A stretch of DNA of 48,966 nt. Origin: a virus. The notes below the pieces were generated by a model, which was not told where the DNA came from, did not search any database, and worked only from the letters and a program-made list of their open reading frames with translations. The DNA lies in the IMG/VR virus record IMGVR_UViG_3300012950_000007, positions 1 through 48,966 of that record; one strand, given 5' to 3'. This document shows, piece after piece, positions 8,532-16,664 of the stretch; positions within the stretch are counted from its first letter, which is position 1, and the number at the start of each line of letters is the position of its first letter. The translations under genes and the position numbers were made by a program.

Positions 8532-8831
8532 TCAAAGCCTTATCATAAGCTCGCTTAAAACTACATTTATAAAATGTGGATCCTTTCCATTTAATATATT
8601 TTTAATCAAACTAAGACTAACGCCTATTGCCGCGCCACCTGGGGCGCGCTTATTTGCAATCTCCATTACATTAAAATCCCGTAGTTTGTTTGAGACATTT
8701 TGATAAGACCTGGGCCGAGCCTCCACAGACATTCTGGATATCATGATTTTTATTATACTATGTAACTGTTCAGCTACATATATGGCATTCTGCTCAAGCA
8801 GTTGTGCATTTTTATCTAGATTCTTTGACAT
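8532..8831 (-). CDS. Small hypothetical virion-region protein, 99 residues
   Basis: ATG start at 8831, overlapping the previous gene's end by 20 bases, which implies translational coupling. The protein looks helical (LEQNAIYVAEQLHSIIKIMISRM). A short loop, RAPGGAAIGVSLSLIKNIL, lies near residues 63-82. No cysteine motif, signal peptide or clear transmembrane helix is present. It belongs to the cluster of small genes between the portal and the 756-residue protein; function unknown. Confidence 0.7.
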   Translation of the reverse strand: MSKNLDKNAQLLEQNAIYVAEQLHSIIKIMISRMSVEARPRSYQNVSNKLRDFNVMEIANKRAPGGAAIGVSLSLIKNILNGKDPHFINVVLSELMIRL

Positions 8832-9375
8832 GTTCCTCTGCCTTCAAAGCGCTACCCTGGTAAGCCTCTCTTTTGGAATCAGCTAAACTATTTCCAAGAT
8901 TAACATACATTTTTAATAATTCATTAAATTGTTTAGTTAATTTAATCAAAACCTCTTCTTGATTTGTAATGTCTGATTCCACAATCTTTACAAGCAGGTC
9001 TCTAAATAATAAGGAATAATCTAATGATTTTTGGACTGCTATTTTTTTTATCAAAAAGTCTGCAAAATTTGCCAAAGCCATATCTTCTTGCTTGTCCATA
9101 TCATCGGCCAAGTCAACAAGCAGACCTGTAAGTTCCTCATAGTCCATTTTTTCGGTATTCTTTGCTTTTGGCCTTTCTGGCAATACAGGTTCATCTTCTT
9201 TTTCGCTGTGTGTAGGAGGCCACACCGGATCTGCAGGAGAGGTAAACCCTCTGCCTACTCCAGCGCTGGTGTCCCCGGAAAGCCCTTCTTCGCCAACATG
9301 AGTGCTCGGCATATCTTTGGGATCAATTTTAGGCATCACTTCTGGTGCTTTATTTATATAAGATATCTTCTTCAC
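8812..9375 (-). CDS. Hypothetical virion-region protein with LADDMD/FADFLIKK module
   Basis: 187 residues, ATG start. The first 75 residues are a Pro/Gly/Glu-rich, probably disordered region. Residues 84-113 read LVDLADDMDKQ, then LANFADFLIKKIA, which resembles the short LANHLD/KEADYLDR module of the proteins encoded at 19300-19824 and 13748-14272. The C-terminal half is helical (LFRDLLVKIVE, LIKLTKQFNELL). The end overlaps the 99-residue gene. No enzymatic motif is visible; a structural or assembly role downstream of the portal is the best guess. Confidence 0.7.
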   Translation of the reverse strand: MKKISYINKAPEVMPKIDPKDMPSTHVGEEGLSGDTSAGVGRGFTSPADPVWPPTHSEKEDEPVLPERPKAKNTEKMDYEELTGLLVDLADDMDKQEDMALANFADFLIKKIAVQKSLDYSLLFRDLLVKIVESDITNQEEVLIKLTKQFNELLKMYVNLGNSLADSKREAYQGSALKAEEHVKESR

Positions 9376-9385
9376 TTTTTACTCT

Positions 9386-9637
9386 TTATTTTCTTTTTAC
9401 TTTTCCAAAACTAGGAGACATAACCATATCAGATAATGATTTGCCCTTTCTTTTTTTTGGCTTAAACTTGTTTCCCTTTGAATCTTTTATCTTTCCGCCA
9501 CCGATAACCAAATCTGCCGGAGTAAACGAAACCTTTTCCTTAGTATGAGGAGAAATAGTTTCATACTTAGGAGTTGTCTCTGTTCCTCCGAAAATTCTTT
9601 TTAAGTCATCCAATAACTCTTTAGATATATCTTCCAT
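9386..9637 (-). CDS. Small basic hypothetical protein, 83 residues
   Basis: ATG start at 9637, 6 bases after the portal stop. An acidic helical N-terminus (MEDISKELLDDLKRIF) leads to a Lys-rich C-terminal half (GGGKIKDSKGNKFKPKKRK). The basic tail would suit nucleic-acid or acidic-protein binding, but nothing identifies a family. It is part of the tight run of genes following the portal. Confidence 0.7.
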   Translation of the reverse strand: MEDISKELLDDLKRIFGGTETTPKYETISPHTKEKVSFTPADLVIGGGKIKDSKGNKFKPKKRKGKSLSDMVMSPSFGKVKRK

Positions 9638-9643
9638 TTAATA

Positions 9644-11368
9644 TTAGCCACCCTCAGGCGGTCCTCCCGGCGGCGGCCCCGGTGGTGGCGGTCCTCCCGG
9701 CGGCGGTGCGCCAAGGCCTTCCATTCCGCCTCCTCCTGGAGGTGGAACCCCGGGGAGTCCTTCGGCTCCCGCAGCCCCTCCAGGGCCCTCTGGTGGCTCG
9801 GTAATAGCCTTGCTTTGGTCAAGCCCTAATAGCTCAGATAGTTTCATAGCTCCCAAGGCTTGTTGCTCTTTGGCAAAGATCTGTTCATCAATCATTTCTT
9901 CTCTAATTCTACGACGCTCATCTTCATATCCAAGACCAAGACTGCGATGCAATGTTTGTAGAGAAATTTGCTTATTTCCAACAAATTGAGATACTGACGT
10001 AATGAAGTCTGCCATATCATATAGATTCATATGATTAAAATCAATTGATGGAACCAGCAATCTTTTCTCTCCATCTTTGTATTCAAAAAAATCTTGAATT
10101 TCGCATATTGGGGCAAAGATTTTTCTTTCGAGCCATTTTTTCATCATGTTTCTAAAAATATCATATCTTTGCCTAAGCACTTCCAGGCCAACGGACGAAC
10201 TTGCGTAGGTTGCCGACTCTTGATCCATCAATGCCTTTGGAGTCATAAGGCCTGCATATAAGTTATTTATTATGAGTTCGATATCTGTACCTATCTCTAA
10301 AACGCCTCCAGAAAAGCCATTTCTCTCAATCTTGACTCCATTGTGAGTTACGATCTTAAAGTCTTTATCATATTGCGCTTCTTCCAGAAGATTTTTAAAG
10401 GCTTCTATGTCTGCTTGAGTAGGCCTATAATCGCCTTCTCCTCCCAAGGTAACCAAGGTGAGTGGATTTACCATGCCATCTGCTTGAGCAAACTTACTCT
10501 CTCTAAGCTTGTCGTAAAGCATTAAATCTTTATAAATAGAAACAATAACAGAGGTTCCCCTTACATCATAAGGTGAGCTTAAAAGCTTTAAATGAGCTAT
10601 ATTAAAAGCATCCAAAGGAATATTTTGACCTTTTCTAACATATTCTGTGATATGTTTTGGAATATATTTCCTTAAAGATAAGTCCGCAGGAGATGTTGAG
10701 TTGATGATTCTTTGAAGATTCGCATCTGGTCTAAGAGAAATTAATGTATGATTTCCTATAACAGACTTTTTAACATGTACATAATCTGGATTTAATATTG
10801 TTATCCTATTCCACGTTCCCAGGCTTTCATCTAACTCTGCATAGGGAAATGCTTCTCCCATCTTCCAGAATTCTAACGCAGCGCCATAAACGACAGAATA
10901 CAAATCAATCTTCTCTGCCATCTCCATAAAAAATTGTTGTACTTTTTTGTTTTTACAAGTTATGTTAATTTTGCTAATAGGATATGAAGCATGAAGATTG
11001 ATAGCATTTCTTACTATAGGGTGTGTGTCGTAAAAGACGCGATTCCACGCGTTCATGGTTACGCGATCTCTGGGTAAGTTTAAGTTAGCTAGTTGGAATA
11101 GAGGAGAATAAATCTCGGGAGACATTCTGTCTGTTGAAGAAGAAGTGGTAGGGCTCGACATAGGTGAAGCTATAGACGCGTTCTTTATTAATGTTAAACT
11201 ATCTCTTCTGAAATTAGGGCTATGAGCAATTGAACCATAAATTCCAACCTCACTATCTTTATCCATCTGCTTGTTTGCAGCATCTGTTATTTGGGCTCTT
11301 CTCACTTCTGAGATAGAGTTTGCTGCCTTTTTTGAAATTTTAGTTTTCGGCCTATCAGTTCTTCTCAT
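9644..11368 (-). CDS. Portal protein (probable)
   Basis: 574 residues, beginning 2 bases after the large terminase stop. Portal character is suggested by an N-terminal segment on residues in contact with packaged DNA (NRVFYDTHPIVRNAINLHAS), the ALEFWKMGEAF segment, SPYDVRGTSVIVSIYKDLMLYDKLRES, and IINNLYAGLMTPKAL, all typical of the long-helix core of myovirus-type portals. The portal ring would anchor the terminase and form the DNA channel. The last ~50 residues are an extreme Pro/Gly tract (PPPGG and GPPPPG elements), which is unusual. The gene position directly after TerL is the strongest support. ATG start; no membrane segment. Confidence 0.8.
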   Translation of the reverse strand: MRRTDRPKTKISKKAANSISEVRRAQITDAANKQMDKDSEVGIYGSIAHSPNFRRDSLTLIKNASIASPMSSPTTSSSTDRMSPEIYSPLFQLANLNLPRDRVTMNAWNRVFYDTHPIVRNAINLHASYPISKINITCKNKKVQQFFMEMAEKIDLYSVVYGAALEFWKMGEAFPYAELDESLGTWNRITILNPDYVHVKKSVIGNHTLISLRPDANLQRIINSTSPADLSLRKYIPKHITEYVRKGQNIPLDAFNIAHLKLLSSPYDVRGTSVIVSIYKDLMLYDKLRESKFAQADGMVNPLTLVTLGGEGDYRPTQADIEAFKNLLEEAQYDKDFKIVTHNGVKIERNGFSGGVLEIGTDIELIINNLYAGLMTPKALMDQESATYASSSVGLEVLRQRYDIFRNMMKKWLERKIFAPICEIQDFFEYKDGEKRLLVPSIDFNHMNLYDMADFITSVSQFVGNKQISLQTLHRSLGLGYEDERRRIREEMIDEQIFAKEQQALGAMKLSELLGLDQSKAITEPPEGPGGAAGAEGLPGVPPPGGGGMEGLGAPPPGGPPPPGPPPGGPPEGG

Positions 11369-11370
11369 TT

Positions 11371-13143
11371 TTATACTCTCCTTTTAACATTTGCCAATGT
11401 AGATCTTAAATAATTTGACTGTCTCTCTAAACCAGGTTTAATAGTAAAACCTTTTGTTATATCAAATTTATATGCAATATACGCATACATAAGCGCCATA
11501 AGTCCATCATTTGGTGTCGATCCCTTTACAAATGTCTTTATAGGCTGTCCTCCTGAGATTCTAACTTTAGATTCCATAGATGTGCAATGATCTATTAACC
11601 ACTCTACGTGTTCATAACTTTTCCATGGAAATCTTATCTTTCCTTTCCTAAACAAGTCAAATAACTCATCAATTAAAAGATCTTTATTATAAGAAATGAT
11701 AAATTCATCTTCTCTATATTTTATAGGCTTTATCAGGCTGCCACTTCCTTGAGCGCCTAAGAATCTTTCTCTATAAATACTTTGTAAGTCATGTACAACA
11801 TCTTGACCAAAAAACCAATCTGATACACCCCTATGCACGCCAAATCTTCTGTACATTTCTTTTATAGTTTCTTTTTTAAAATTAAAATTATTTTTTCGCA
11901 ATTTATGCGCATGTTCAATTAAAAGCGTTCCATCTGGAGTTGCAGATAAAACAACTACGCAAGAATAAGATTGTCCTCCACGAGAATTCGGATCATCGTC
12001 TTTGCCTCCCCAGTCTACTCCCAAATAAACAGTCTTATCCTTAGGCTTGATTTTCTTTGAAAAGCTTCTATCTGGATCTCTGCATAAATTATATATCTCA
12101 GCCTTTGTCAAAGGGGATCCCGCCCCAGAGTAAAACTCTCCAACTACTTCGTTTTGCCAAATCCTTTCTGTTTGAGCCGGATTATTTTCTGGCATTAATT
12201 TTTCAATATTCTCTTTTGTAAAATAAGGGATATATAATTGATTTACATGAAAGCCAACAAACTCGCTTTCCTCCTGGCCTCTTGCGCCTACCCACTTGCC
12301 TCTTTCTGTTGCCTCAACTTTTTTTTGTTTTGTGCCGCACAGGGGACATTGTATTGTGTTTTCGTATAGCCATATAGATTTCCACCGATCATCATTGGGA
12401 AGGTAAAATGGATATGTTTTATGGCAATTAATGCAACCTAAATGATAATATCTTTGATCCGACATATCCCAAATGGTCGAAAAATAACTACCCTTTTGTT
12501 TCGGGGTTCCAAAATAAACCTGAACGCCCTGGCCTACAGGGCCATACTTTGCGGCTGTTAAAATTTTTGTTGCATTTCCAATGGCATGGCCAAACATGTC
12601 TTGTACTTCATCGAAAAATACAATATCAGCCGTCATACCACGGATTCTATCGCCATCTGAGCCAAGGCTGTCGATCCAAAGGGTGCCAGCATTAAACTGC
12701 TTCATAGTTAAATTATCTACAGAGTTTGAGCTAATAAGTTTATTGCTATTGATAAAATCATTTTTTGCTGTTCTAATAAGGGTTTCTAGTTTATCTTGCG
12801 AAAACTTCTTAACCTGTCCTAAGGCTGGGAATAAATGAACAACTCTAATGTTTGGACTATTAAATAATCCACTATTTGTAAAAAATAAATCAAGAGCGCC
12901 AGCCATTACCGTGGCTCCAACCTGACGACCCTTCTTTATAATTACCGGCTTGCCATCTTTTCTAGTTGCCTGCAACGCAATATATCTATATATATCAGCC
13001 ATAAACCTCCAGCCATTGTCCAAAACCTTAAACTCTGCTCCGTCTAGAGTTAGATTGTTTTGTACGAAATGGGCTGGGTCAAAATCTAAAAAACTTGTTT
13101 TAAGTTGTTTAAAAAGATTTTCTTGACTTTGCTTCTTTGCCAT
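11371..13143 (-). CDS. terL: Terminase large subunit, DNA-packaging ATPase/nuclease
   Basis: 590 residues. The ATPase has a Walker A variant KKGRQVGAT (71-78) and Walker B IVFFDE (174-179), followed by a coupling-type motif FGTPKQKGS. The nuclease domain begins with YLGVDWGGKDDD (Asp377 as first metal ligand). Between the two lies a zinc ribbon, CINC at 237-240 and CPLC at 266-269, followed by RGKWV; this arrangement recalls the lambda gpA-type family. The enzyme would pump DNA into the prohead through the portal encoded next and cut genome ends. Length and motif order are normal, and no frameshift is seen. Confidence 0.95.
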   Translation of the reverse strand: MAKKQSQENLFKQLKTSFLDFDPAHFVQNNLTLDGAEFKVLDNGWRFMADIYRYIALQATRKDGKPVIIKKGRQVGATVMAGALDLFFTNSGLFNSPNIRVVHLFPALGQVKKFSQDKLETLIRTAKNDFINSNKLISSNSVDNLTMKQFNAGTLWIDSLGSDGDRIRGMTADIVFFDEVQDMFGHAIGNATKILTAAKYGPVGQGVQVYFGTPKQKGSYFSTIWDMSDQRYYHLGCINCHKTYPFYLPNDDRWKSIWLYENTIQCPLCGTKQKKVEATERGKWVGARGQEESEFVGFHVNQLYIPYFTKENIEKLMPENNPAQTERIWQNEVVGEFYSGAGSPLTKAEIYNLCRDPDRSFSKKIKPKDKTVYLGVDWGGKDDDPNSRGGQSYSCVVVLSATPDGTLLIEHAHKLRKNNFNFKKETIKEMYRRFGVHRGVSDWFFGQDVVHDLQSIYRERFLGAQGSGSLIKPIKYREDEFIISYNKDLLIDELFDLFRKGKIRFPWKSYEHVEWLIDHCTSMESKVRISGGQPIKTFVKGSTPNDGLMALMYAYIAYKFDITKGFTIKPGLERQSNYLRSTLANVKRRV

Positions 13144-13145
13144 TG

Positions 13146-13751
13146 TTATCCGGATGCGTGAGACATATAATCTGCTATATCATCATCATATGATGATGGC
13201 ATATCTGCTTCAGACATATATTCTACTTTTTCCGGACTACTTTTGTGCTGTTTAAGTATCTTTTCAACTAATTTTCTAAATTTACTATGATCTATTTTGC
13301 TTTCGACTTTATCAAATCCAAGCTTTGGATGCTCTCTGCAATGTGTTATAACAGCTCCATAGCCTAAGTCTGTACGATCTGATGCGAATGCTTGAATGTA
13401 TTTCAAAATGGTTCTAAGAACTTCTAACATTTCTCCGCCATCCTCTTTCTTCGATTCGCATGTACCACACTTGCCTTTCCCGGCCTTTTCGTCGCAACAT
13501 GTATCTCCACAACCAGCAGATTTTATGTTTTGATTATCTTTTGTATTTATATTCTTAATAAGATCAAAGCCAGCCCGCTCTTTCAGGTCTGCCATTTTTT
13601 CTTCAATTGTGGAAAAATCATTACGCTTTTTCATAACAGAACGAAGATTGCTGAGATAATCAGCATTCTTTTCTAAATTTTTTGCAAAGTCATTAATCCA
13701 ATCAACTGTTGTATTATATTCTTCGCTTAAAATTTGTCTTGTTACTTTCAT
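13146..13751 (-). CDS. Hypothetical protein with a compact cysteine cluster
   Basis: 201 residues; the ATG overlaps the previous stop as ATGA, suggesting coupled translation. Residues 81-98 hold five cysteines (CGDTCC, then CGTC), a likely metal-binding knuckle flanked by Lys/Gly-rich sequence. The rest is charged and helical. The C-terminus is acidic with DDDIADYMSHASG. It lies immediately before the large terminase, a spot where terminase-associated or small head genes are common, but it shows no helix-turn-helix and I do not recognise it. Confidence 0.75.
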   Translation of the reverse strand: MKVTRQILSEEYNTTVDWINDFAKNLEKNADYLSNLRSVMKKRNDFSTIEEKMADLKERAGFDLIKNINTKDNQNIKSAGCGDTCCDEKAGKGKCGTCESKKEDGGEMLEVLRTILKYIQAFASDRTDLGYGAVITHCREHPKLGFDKVESKIDHSKFRKLVEKILKQHKSSPEKVEYMSEADMPSSYDDDIADYMSHASG

Positions 13752-14272
13752 TCAAATAGACCCATATCTTTCAAAGCTTCTGCAGCTGAGTCTACGGCTC
13801 CCTTCGCAGCTTCCTCTCCTGCCTCTAAGCCTTCTTTTGCCTTCTCTTCCAAGTTGGGAAGCTTTCCTCCTATTGATTCGGCCAATACCTCAACAGATTT
13901 CTTAACCCCGTCTAACACCAGGCCGGACAATCCGGTTTCGTCGGCGCATCTCATAAATTCTTTAAGTAAATTCGTTGGAATCTCGTCTATAACCATGGGA
14001 TTGGGGAATGCACAATTCAAAAAATTGTTTATCTTAATATCGTCTACTCCTGCTTTGGCCAAAATCATCTTTAAAGCCGCCAACACATCTTCCCAGGATA
14101 AATCATTTACATTTGGCATATCTCCCGGCAGAATCGAGCTGCCGCCATCTTGTGCTAACTTGTTTAATATTCTGTCAACAAAGTCAGCTTCTTTTGTTTT
14201 CTTTATTCCGTCCAAATGATTTGCCAATTTGACAAGATCTTTTTTAATATCTTCTAATCTAATATTATCCAT
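13748..14272 (-). CDS. Hypothetical virion-region protein with N-terminal LANHLD/KEADFVDR module
   Basis: 174 residues, ATG with GGAG upstream. Residues 14-38 read LVKLANHLDGI, then KEADFVDRILNKLA, nearly the same as the C-terminal end of the protein encoded at 19300-19824. An LPGD motif follows (ILPGDMP), also found in other proteins here. The C-terminal third is Glu/Ala-rich and helical (EEKAKEGLEAGEEAAKGA). There is no enzymatic signature. The shared module suggests a common docking, targeting or processing signal, which is inference only. Confidence 0.75.
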   Translation of the reverse strand: MDNIRLEDIKKDLVKLANHLDGIKKTKEADFVDRILNKLAQDGGSSILPGDMPNVNDLSWEDVLAALKMILAKAGVDDIKINNFLNCAFPNPMVIDEIPTNLLKEFMRCADETGLSGLVLDGVKKSVEVLAESIGGKLPNLEEKAKEGLEAGEEAAKGAVDSAAEALKDMGLFE

Positions 14273-14290
14273 TTTAAAATAACTCCTAAT

Positions 14291-15337
14291 TTATGCAAAA
14301 TAATTTCTTAAAAAGTCAACGCCAGCCTTGCCGTCAGACTTTTCTGAGTCAGCATTATTTGGCGAATATGTTCCACGATCTTTAAAGATATGAAATCCAC
14401 TATCCATACAAAGCTGCATTATTGCAAGCTCTTCTCTGTCATCAATAGAATATTTATTGGATAAGAAATCATAAACATCTTCTATAGAATGACCGCCTGA
14501 AATATGAGCATTTATCATTATTCCAGAAATTGCACGCTCGAAAGGAGAGACGGCTATAACTATATTATTGGGAGTAGAAGCTTCTTTCGTAAGCTCATCA
14601 TAGTCTACCTCTCTGCCGTCTGTGCTTGTCCATTTAGGAATGCCAAGAAAATCTAAAGATGCTTCTTTTGAATGCTCTTCCTTAAACTTCTTCTTAAGCT
14701 TGCCAAGATGATCTTTTAAAACCAGGATATCTTTCATTATATTTACTCGAACATCTTCGAGCGCCTGTATATCTAAAAGGTTATCACCATCTTCTCTGAT
14801 GGCTCCTGAGATCTGTGTATTTAGTTTGTCAAGAAAGGTTATGGCCTTTTCGCAACCAAGCATGCTTCTTCCGTCATGCTGAGGAATATTAGCAGGGTAT
14901 TGCCCTCCCACATATTCTACAAACTTACTTAAATCTCCATCATTTGCATAGTCTGTCTCTTTGTCTTTAGCGTTATCATCTAATTCTTCCGAACTAACAT
15001 CAGAACCAGGCAAAAGAACTGATACAGGCTCATCTCCATGCTCCTTTACAAGCTTGGTCAATTGTTTGTCCAAACCCTCTAGGTCTTCTCCCATATCTCC
15101 GAAGCTTCCCTCTCCCTCTGTAAAAGTGCTTAAAACATCTTCTACAGTTGCTTCTTCTTCATCCGTCGTATCGCCCTCATCTTGCCCGACTGTTAAGCCT
15201 GCTCCAAAAATTTCCTCTGGCAACATACCCTCAAAGTCATCTTCCGTATAGTTAACATGATCATCTTCTAAGTAAGAAACTGCTTCACTATAATTAGATT
15301 CTTTAAAAATTGTTGTTGTTTGTAAATCATTAGCCAT
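14291..15337 (-). CDS. Acidic hypothetical virion-region protein, 348 residues
   Basis: ATG start with AGGAG upstream. Residues 15-130 are strongly acidic and probably disordered (EDDHVNYTEDDFEGM, TTDEEEATVED). The middle is helical (VNIMKDILVLKDHLGKLKKKFKEE). Residues about 250-330 form a compact-looking domain (FERAISGIMINAHISGG, SIEDVYDFLSNKYSI, ELAIMQLCMDSGFHIF). No motif points to an enzyme. The neighbours are all virion-block genes of unknown role. The acidic N-terminus would suit a scaffold-like or packaging-associated part. Confidence 0.75.
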   Translation of the reverse strand: MANDLQTTTIFKESNYSEAVSYLEDDHVNYTEDDFEGMLPEEIFGAGLTVGQDEGDTTDEEEATVEDVLSTFTEGEGSFGDMGEDLEGLDKQLTKLVKEHGDEPVSVLLPGSDVSSEELDDNAKDKETDYANDGDLSKFVEYVGGQYPANIPQHDGRSMLGCEKAITFLDKLNTQISGAIREDGDNLLDIQALEDVRVNIMKDILVLKDHLGKLKKKFKEEHSKEASLDFLGIPKWTSTDGREVDYDELTKEASTPNNIVIAVSPFERAISGIMINAHISGGHSIEDVYDFLSNKYSIDDREELAIMQLCMDSGFHIFKDRGTYSPNNADSEKSDGKAGVDFLRNYFA

Positions 15338-15345
15338 TTTGTCTC

Positions 15346-15780
15346 CTATCCTATTAAGCTATAAAGTCCATAATATACATTTCTACTTTCATTATTATCA
15401 GAATAATAATCTAACGGATAACCATATTGGGCTTCTGGCATGTTGCCAATCATAATATGAGGATATAATGGGCTTCCATTAAGTCCTACATTACCCGCAG
15501 GAATAGTAGATTGTCTTGGGTCGTGCTTGCAATCTACCGAATCTTGTTCTTCAAAAATCATATCTGCAAATGGACACTTTGAATGTTCGCTTATCATAAG
15601 CATCATTTCTAAATTATTATCCGCAATTTCCTTTGCCTCTTCTTTGTCTTCGGCTAACTCTAAAGGCGTCATTTCAAAAATAACCGGGCGCTTGGAGCCC
15701 TCTTCGACTCCTCCTGCGATTTTGCAGCCGTCTGTCACCGAAAGTCCAAATGGACATTTATTTAATTTACCTCTGATCAT
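15346..15780 (-). CDS. Hypothetical protein with paired CPFG/CPFA cysteine motifs
   Basis: 144 residues. Two related cysteine motifs occur: KCPFGLSVTDGC (Cys9, Cys19) and KCPFADMIFEEQDSVDC (Cys69, Cys84). They probably bind one metal ion together or form an internal duplication. Between them is an acidic helix (ELAEDKEEAKEIADNNLEMM). The C-terminus is Tyr/Asn-rich. The ATG at 15780 has only a weak upstream purine run. The location between the nucleotidyltransferase and the acidic 348-residue protein gives no clear hint of function. Confidence 0.75.
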   Translation of the reverse strand: MIRGKLNKCPFGLSVTDGCKIAGGVEEGSKRPVIFEMTPLELAEDKEEAKEIADNNLEMMLMISEHSKCPFADMIFEEQDSVDCKHDPRQSTIPAGNVGLNGSPLYPHIMIGNMPEAQYGYPLDYYSDNNESRNVYYGLYSLIG

Positions 15781-15821
15781 TATTGGTATATCCTATATAA
15801 ATGAAAGAAATATTAGTAAGT

Positions 15822-16640
15822 TTAAAAATCTAATGTTTTTAACTTATACTCAGATAAATTAATTACATCATCTAAATATTTATTAACGAGCCTTCTTTTG
15901 ATAAGTTCTTCTTTAAAAACGCCAGACATAGGCACTGTTGGTAACAAATTCATTTCTTCCAAATAATACATGGTTACATCAGGGTCATTATTTATAGCTT
16001 CTCCTATAATTGATGTCATAAAAGCTTCTTTTAAAACCCATTTGTTTTCTCCGGTAAATTTGTTTCTATTGTTTTTTACATAATCAATAATTTCATCATC
16101 TATTTTAAACCCAAAACGAGCAGCGAAACTAATCGCTCTATAAATCCGTCTGAAATCATTATTTAAAGTTATTCTGGCAGGAACTGGGGTTCTTAATATT
16201 TTTTTATCTAAATCTTCTTTTCCCTTGTTTGTAAGATCAAAAATCTCATCTTCAAAAAACCGCTTATGTAAAGTATTTATTGTAAAATCTCTACTATAAA
16301 CTTCAAATAATTTTTCATCTTTAATATTTAATTCTTTTGTTATATAATCAACAGCTTCTTCGGATATAAAATTACTCGAAAAATCAAGAATCATATTTTT
16401 TATATATATAGAAACGTGACCATCTTTTTGAAAAAATTTAAATCTTTCTTTAAGCTCACTAGCGGTGGTTATAGCTAGTCTCGTTATATCAGAATTATTT
16501 GTAGTTATATCTATATCTCTAGGGTCTTCATTTAAATTAAGATATAAGCTCCTAGGAATGCCTCCAACTATGTATGGCTCAACTATATAATTATCTTTAC
16601 ATATCTCTAATATTTTTGAATATATATTTTCAAGATTCAT
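15822..16640 (-). CDS. tRNA nucleotidyltransferase / poly(A) polymerase family enzyme
   Basis: 272 residues from the ATG at 16640. The longer TTG-started form (to 16658) is less likely because GAGG sits 5 bases before the ATG. The N-terminus has the class II nucleotidyltransferase signature YIVGGIPRSLYL, then DPRDIDIT (Asp42 and Asp44 as metal ligands). The family's next motifs follow: SRDFTINTL and the RIYRAISFAARFGFKID segment that contacts the nucleotide. The enzyme would add CCA to tRNA 3' ends or A tails to RNA; bacterial CCA enzymes are longer (about 400 residues), so the C-terminal body is short. AT-rich gene; no tRNA genes occur in the window. Confidence 0.85.
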   Translation of the reverse strand: MNLENIYSKILEICKDNYIVEPYIVGGIPRSLYLNLNEDPRDIDITTNNSDITRLAITTASELKERFKFFQKDGHVSIYIKNMILDFSSNFISEEAVDYITKELNIKDEKLFEVYSRDFTINTLHKRFFEDEIFDLTNKGKEDLDKKILRTPVPARITLNNDFRRIYRAISFAARFGFKIDDEIIDYVKNNRNKFTGENKWVLKEAFMTSIIGEAINNDPDVTMYYLEEMNLLPTVPMSGVFKEELIKRRLVNKYLDDVINLSEYKLKTLDF

Positions 16641-16664
16641 TTGAGCCTCTTTGAACAAAGTTGT

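Noticed and set aside
15822-16658. Longer TTG start at 16658 for the nucleotidyltransferase
   Set aside because: GAGG precedes the internal ATG at 16640 by 5 bases, and the extra six residues are outside the conserved domain.
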